From: Lysobacterales bacterium
Lineage (GTDB): Bacteria; Pseudomonadota; Gammaproteobacteria; Xanthomonadales; Rhodanobacteraceae
DNA length: 35,460 nucleotides
Assembly: GCA_017305055.1 (NCBI GenBank)
Contig: JAFKMZ010000069.1
Location: 1 to 35,460, forward strand
Direction of reading: 5' to 3'
The position numbers and the translations under genes were made by a program. A model generated the notes under the pieces. The model searched no databases and had not been told where the DNA came from. It worked only from the letters and a program-made list of their open reading frames with translations. Shown here in pieces: positions 33,775 through 35,460 of this stretch; within the stretch, counting starts at the first letter, position 1; every line of letters begins with the position of its first letter.

Positions 33775-33806
33775 GATTTGTCCAGCGGTAGAGCAGGATT
33801 GTCCTG
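33775..33806 (+). repeat. TTGTCC-N15-TTGTCC box, copy B
   Basis: TTGTCC at 33778-33783 and 33799-33804, again 21 bp apart. About 26 of 32 positions are identical to copy A, and weaker similarity extends about 35 bp upstream. Read in the matching frame it gives DFWTSADLSSGRAGLS, resembling DTCWISGDLSNDQAELS at the end of the AraC-type protein. It could be a second operator or the tail of a lost second regulator gene. Confidence 0.5.
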
Positions 33807-33812
33807 GCGAGG

Positions 33813-34196
33813 GTGGCATTCGCCATCGACGCGTTCAATGACAGCGAAACCCTCACCGCGGCCGGGAACGGTTCCGGGAATCTGGAGTTGATCGCGTGGC
33901 GTTGCGCCCAGACCGATGCCGAGGTCACGCGCATTTGCGACAGCGACCCACAGGCCCGCACGATCGGTGAAGTCGCGCTGTCGGTGATCGGGCGCACGGT
34001 GATCACGACAGTGCACAACGGCAGCGGCAATCTCCGCATGATCGTGTGGGATGTGCCCCCGGGCCAGGCTCGATCACGCGGACCTGGAACAGCGGAACAA
34101 CCGCGGGCGATGCAAGTCGCATCGGCGTGCCGCGTACGCACGAGCGGTTGGCGTTCGAAGGCGAATGCACCAGCCGCAACCGGGTGGCACGCCTGA
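33813..34196 (+). pseudogene. Frameshifted fragment of a 50-residue-repeat protein
   Basis: From GTG 33813 the frame reads two units of a repeat. AAGNGSGNLELIAW is followed 50 residues later by TVHNGSGNLRMIVW, and each is followed by an ITR/VTR-type segment. After VWDVPPG the open frame turns Arg/Ser-rich and shadow-like, while the next frame continues the pattern as GSITRTWNSGTTAGDASRIGV; this indicates a frameshift near 34065. No signal peptide or proper start is visible, so the gene is broken at both ends. The repeat looks like a beta-propeller blade, but I cannot name the family. The 657 bp between the propeller gene and tRNA-Ser hold nothing else except the TTGTCC box and a terminator. 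Confidence 0.6.
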
Positions 34197-34284
34197 TGGC
34201 CGTTGCCGACCTGTATGGGGCACCACAGCGGCGTTGCTGGCAACGCAAGCGAACGGGTGTACGACAGTTGATTGGCTCGGGCAA

Positions 34285-34316
34285 TAAAAGCCCTGCAAAA
34301 GCAGGGATTTTTATCA
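34285..34316 (-). terminator. Terminator downstream of tRNA-Ser
   Basis: A CCCTGC (34291-34296) / GCAGGG (34301-34306) stem with a four-base loop. T-rich runs flank it on both strands, so it could work in either direction. It lies just past the 3' end of the minus-strand tRNA-Ser gene. Confidence 0.75.
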
Positions 34317-34321
34317 AGTAA

Positions 34322-34414
34322 TGGCGGAGAGGGCGGGATTCGAACCCGCGATACGGGGATAAGCCGTATACACACTTTCCAGGCGTGCTCCTTCAACCAC
34401 TCGGACACCTCTCC
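34322..34414 (-). tRNA. tRNA-Ser (anticodon GGA)
   Basis: Minus strand, 93 nt including an encoded CCA. The acceptor GGAGAGG pairs with CCTCTCC. The anticodon loop CTGGAAA (anticodon GGA) sits on the stem CACGC/GTGTG. A long variable arm (ATACGG...CCGTAT) and T arm GCGGGTTCGAATCCCGC complete a class II serine tRNA. Confidence 0.97.
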
Positions 34415-34517
34415 ACACGCACAAAACCTTTATCGCAACTTGCAGCACCGGGCGGGATTGTTCGGCCCCTCCTGGGCCTCACCCCTCGCTGTCGCTCGGG
34501 GCCAACCTGCGGTTGTC

Positions 34518-34542
34518 CGAATTCGTTCCCGACGAATTCGTC
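34518..34542. repeat. Overlapping palindromes at the breakpoint of the tRNA duplication
   Basis: CGAATTCGT (34518-34526), TCCCG, ACGAATTCG (34532-34540) form a 9-bp stem. GACGAATTCGTC (34531-34542) is a second perfect palindrome overlapping it. They sit exactly where the truncated tRNA copy loses similarity to the intact tRNA. Confidence 0.6.
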
Positions 34543-34654
34543 GAACCCGCGATACGGGGATAAGCCGTATACACAACTCCAGTGGTGCCCATACTTCAAC
34601 CACTCGGACACCTCTCCACACGCACAAAACCTTTATCGCAACTTGCAGCACCGG
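34541..34654 (-). pseudogene. Truncated, altered duplicate of tRNA-Ser and its 5' flank
   Basis: Nearly the same sequence as 34340-34451, shifted by about 201-203 bp. It includes the tRNA 5' half, the variable arm, and about 40 bp upstream (ACACGCACAAAACC... to CACCGG). It lacks the 3' side of the T arm and the acceptor 3' strand, so it cannot fold as a tRNA. The anticodon-arm region is changed: the stem reads CACCA/TTGTG with a mismatch, although the loop still contains CTGGAG. The 355-bp gap to the next gene otherwise shows nothing recognisable. Confidence 0.85.
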
Positions 34655-34769
34655 ACCAGACCACAGCACGGCCGCTGGAAACGCTGGCTGCCCGATCGAG
34701 CGAATGGGCCGACGCGAACCGGGAAGGATAGCGGGAGGCCGAAGTACGGGCAAGCGAAACCGGGCCGCT

Positions 34770-35460
34770 TCAACCGGCATCCGCGCGCGGTGGAGCAGGA
34801 GCCGGCAAGGTGATCTGCTGCCCAGCGAGTGCTACCCGATAGCCCCGCTCGGCCATCGCGGCTCCAGCCCCGGCGTTCGCGTAGTGGTACAGCAGCAGGC
34901 GCGAGCGCAGCTCCGGCGGGTACTCGCGCACCAGGTCGTCCACACCCGTATGCGACGGGTTCGCCAGCAAGCCGCAATCATGCGCCACCAGCTCGCCATG
35001 CGCCGCGCGCAGCCTGAGTATCTCCGGAATCGGCCGCGTGTCCCCGGTATAGGCCAGACAACCCTGCAGCGCCAACCCGTATGAGGTGCCGGGCACGTGG
35101 TGGCGGGTGGCAAACAAGTCGAACCAGTATCCGTCCAGCCAGAAGCCGCGGGTGCACGGCACGAGCTGGAACGCCTCCCAGAAGTTCACCCCGCCCTCGG
35201 CGACAGCACCCGGGTAGTCCGCAACCCGCGCATGCAGCCAGGACAACACGCCGGCATGCACGAACACCTTGAGGCCTGCGTGCGGTTTGTCGGCAAACCA
35301 CAAGCGCGAAAACAGCTGCTCCATGTCGCCGACATGGTCGAGATGGGTGTGGGTGATGAACAACGCCTGCGGCAGGACATCGTAGGCGGCCAGATAGCGT
35401 GCCACGGTGCCCGGCCCGCAATCGATCAGCAGGATCGGCTGCGCATCCCGCTCCAGCACG
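34770..35460 (-). CDS. Metallo-beta-lactamase-fold hydrolase, N-terminus outside window
   Basis: About 230 C-terminal residues of an MBL-fold protein. The metal motif ITHTHLDHVGD lies near the start of the visible part, with LIDCGPG before it. A second region, YTGDTRPIPE, and VAHDCGLLANPSHTG carry further metal ligands, and a late histidine occurs in LLYHYANAG. The pattern is near the RNase Z/arylsulfatase-like branch, but the substrate cannot be stated. A GTG at 35459 is the first possible start, yet similar proteins have about 25 more residues, including the first strands, so the gene probably begins beyond the window edge. Confidence 0.88.
   Translation of the reverse strand, partial: VLERDAQPILLIDCGPGTVARYLAAYDVLPQALFITHTHLDHVGDMEQLFSRLWFADKPHAGLKVFVHAGVLSWLHARVADYPGAVAEGGVNFWEAFQLVPCTRGFWLDGYWFDLFATRHHVPGTSYGLALQGCLAYTGDTRPIPEILRLRAAHGELVAHDCGLLANPSHTGVDDLVREYPPELRSRLLLYHYANAGAGAAMAERGYRVALAGQQITLPAPAPPRADAG

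Noticed and set aside
34541-34654. A second functional tRNA-Ser
   Set aside because: The 3' halves of the T arm and acceptor stem are missing and the anticodon stem is mismatched.
1-35460. CRISPR arrays, rRNA genes, insertion sequences with transposase, prophage genes
   Set aside because: None seen on either strand.

Overview
The window is dense, GC-rich bacterial chromosome. The gene order murJ-ribF-ileS-lspA-ispH next to rpsT, a leucine-catabolism (liu) cluster, ppk1-ppx, lpxH and a TonB-dependent receptor under a LacI regulator all point to a gammaproteobacterium, most likely of the Xanthomonadales (Rhodanobacteraceae/Xanthomonadaceae). The placement is inferred from gene content and codon bias, not from a search.

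Region 1 (1-7.7 kb) is housekeeping. On the minus strand lie murJ, ribF, ileS, lspA and ispH (cut by the window edge). rpsT is divergent, with its own promoter, a UUG start and a terminator. Two oddities stand out. ispH can only start at a CTG codon. ileS carries an in-frame insertion of a repeat with terminal inverted repeats in its editing-domain region.

Region 2 (7.8-13.3 kb) holds leucine degradation: methylglutaconyl-CoA hydratase, the biotin subunit of methylcrotonyl-CoA carboxylase, a small membrane protein and HMG-CoA lyase. A GNAT acetyltransferase, an RcnB-like periplasmic protein and a relic of a second GNAT gene follow.

Region 3 (13.3-22.8 kb) is the most coherent accessory system. 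A minus-strand operon encodes a TonB-dependent receptor, a twin-arginine FAD oxidoreductase (spermidine-dehydrogenase-like), a FucP-type sugar/H+ symporter, an aldo/keto reductase, a PfkB-type fructokinase and an ABM-domain protein. A LacI regulator lies upstream. Three perfect TTGGATCGATCCAA palindromes sit before the receptor gene (two, about 104 bp centre to centre) and before the regulator gene (one). I infer a pathway that oxidises a sugar or amino-sugar compound outside the cytoplasm, imports the product, reduces it to a ketose and phosphorylates it.

Region 4 (22.9-29.8 kb) is core again: a short-chain dehydrogenase, EfpL (YeiP), ppk1 and ppx, a periplasmic cyclophilin overlapping lpxH, and the 4.5S SRP RNA on the minus strand.

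Region 5 (29.9-34.7 kb) is an accessory island between the SRP RNA and tRNA-Ser(GGA). It holds an AraC-type regulator with a receiver-like N-terminus, a small two-helix membrane protein, a 660-residue BNR/Asp-box beta-propeller protein with a Cys-rich head, and a frameshifted fragment of a 50-residue-repeat protein. A roughly 32-bp sequence with two TTGTCC boxes 21 bp apart occurs at the end of the regulator gene and again before the broken gene. tRNA-Ser(GGA) is followed, on its 5' side, by a truncated, altered copy of itself. A metallo-beta-lactamase-fold hydrolase runs off the right edge.
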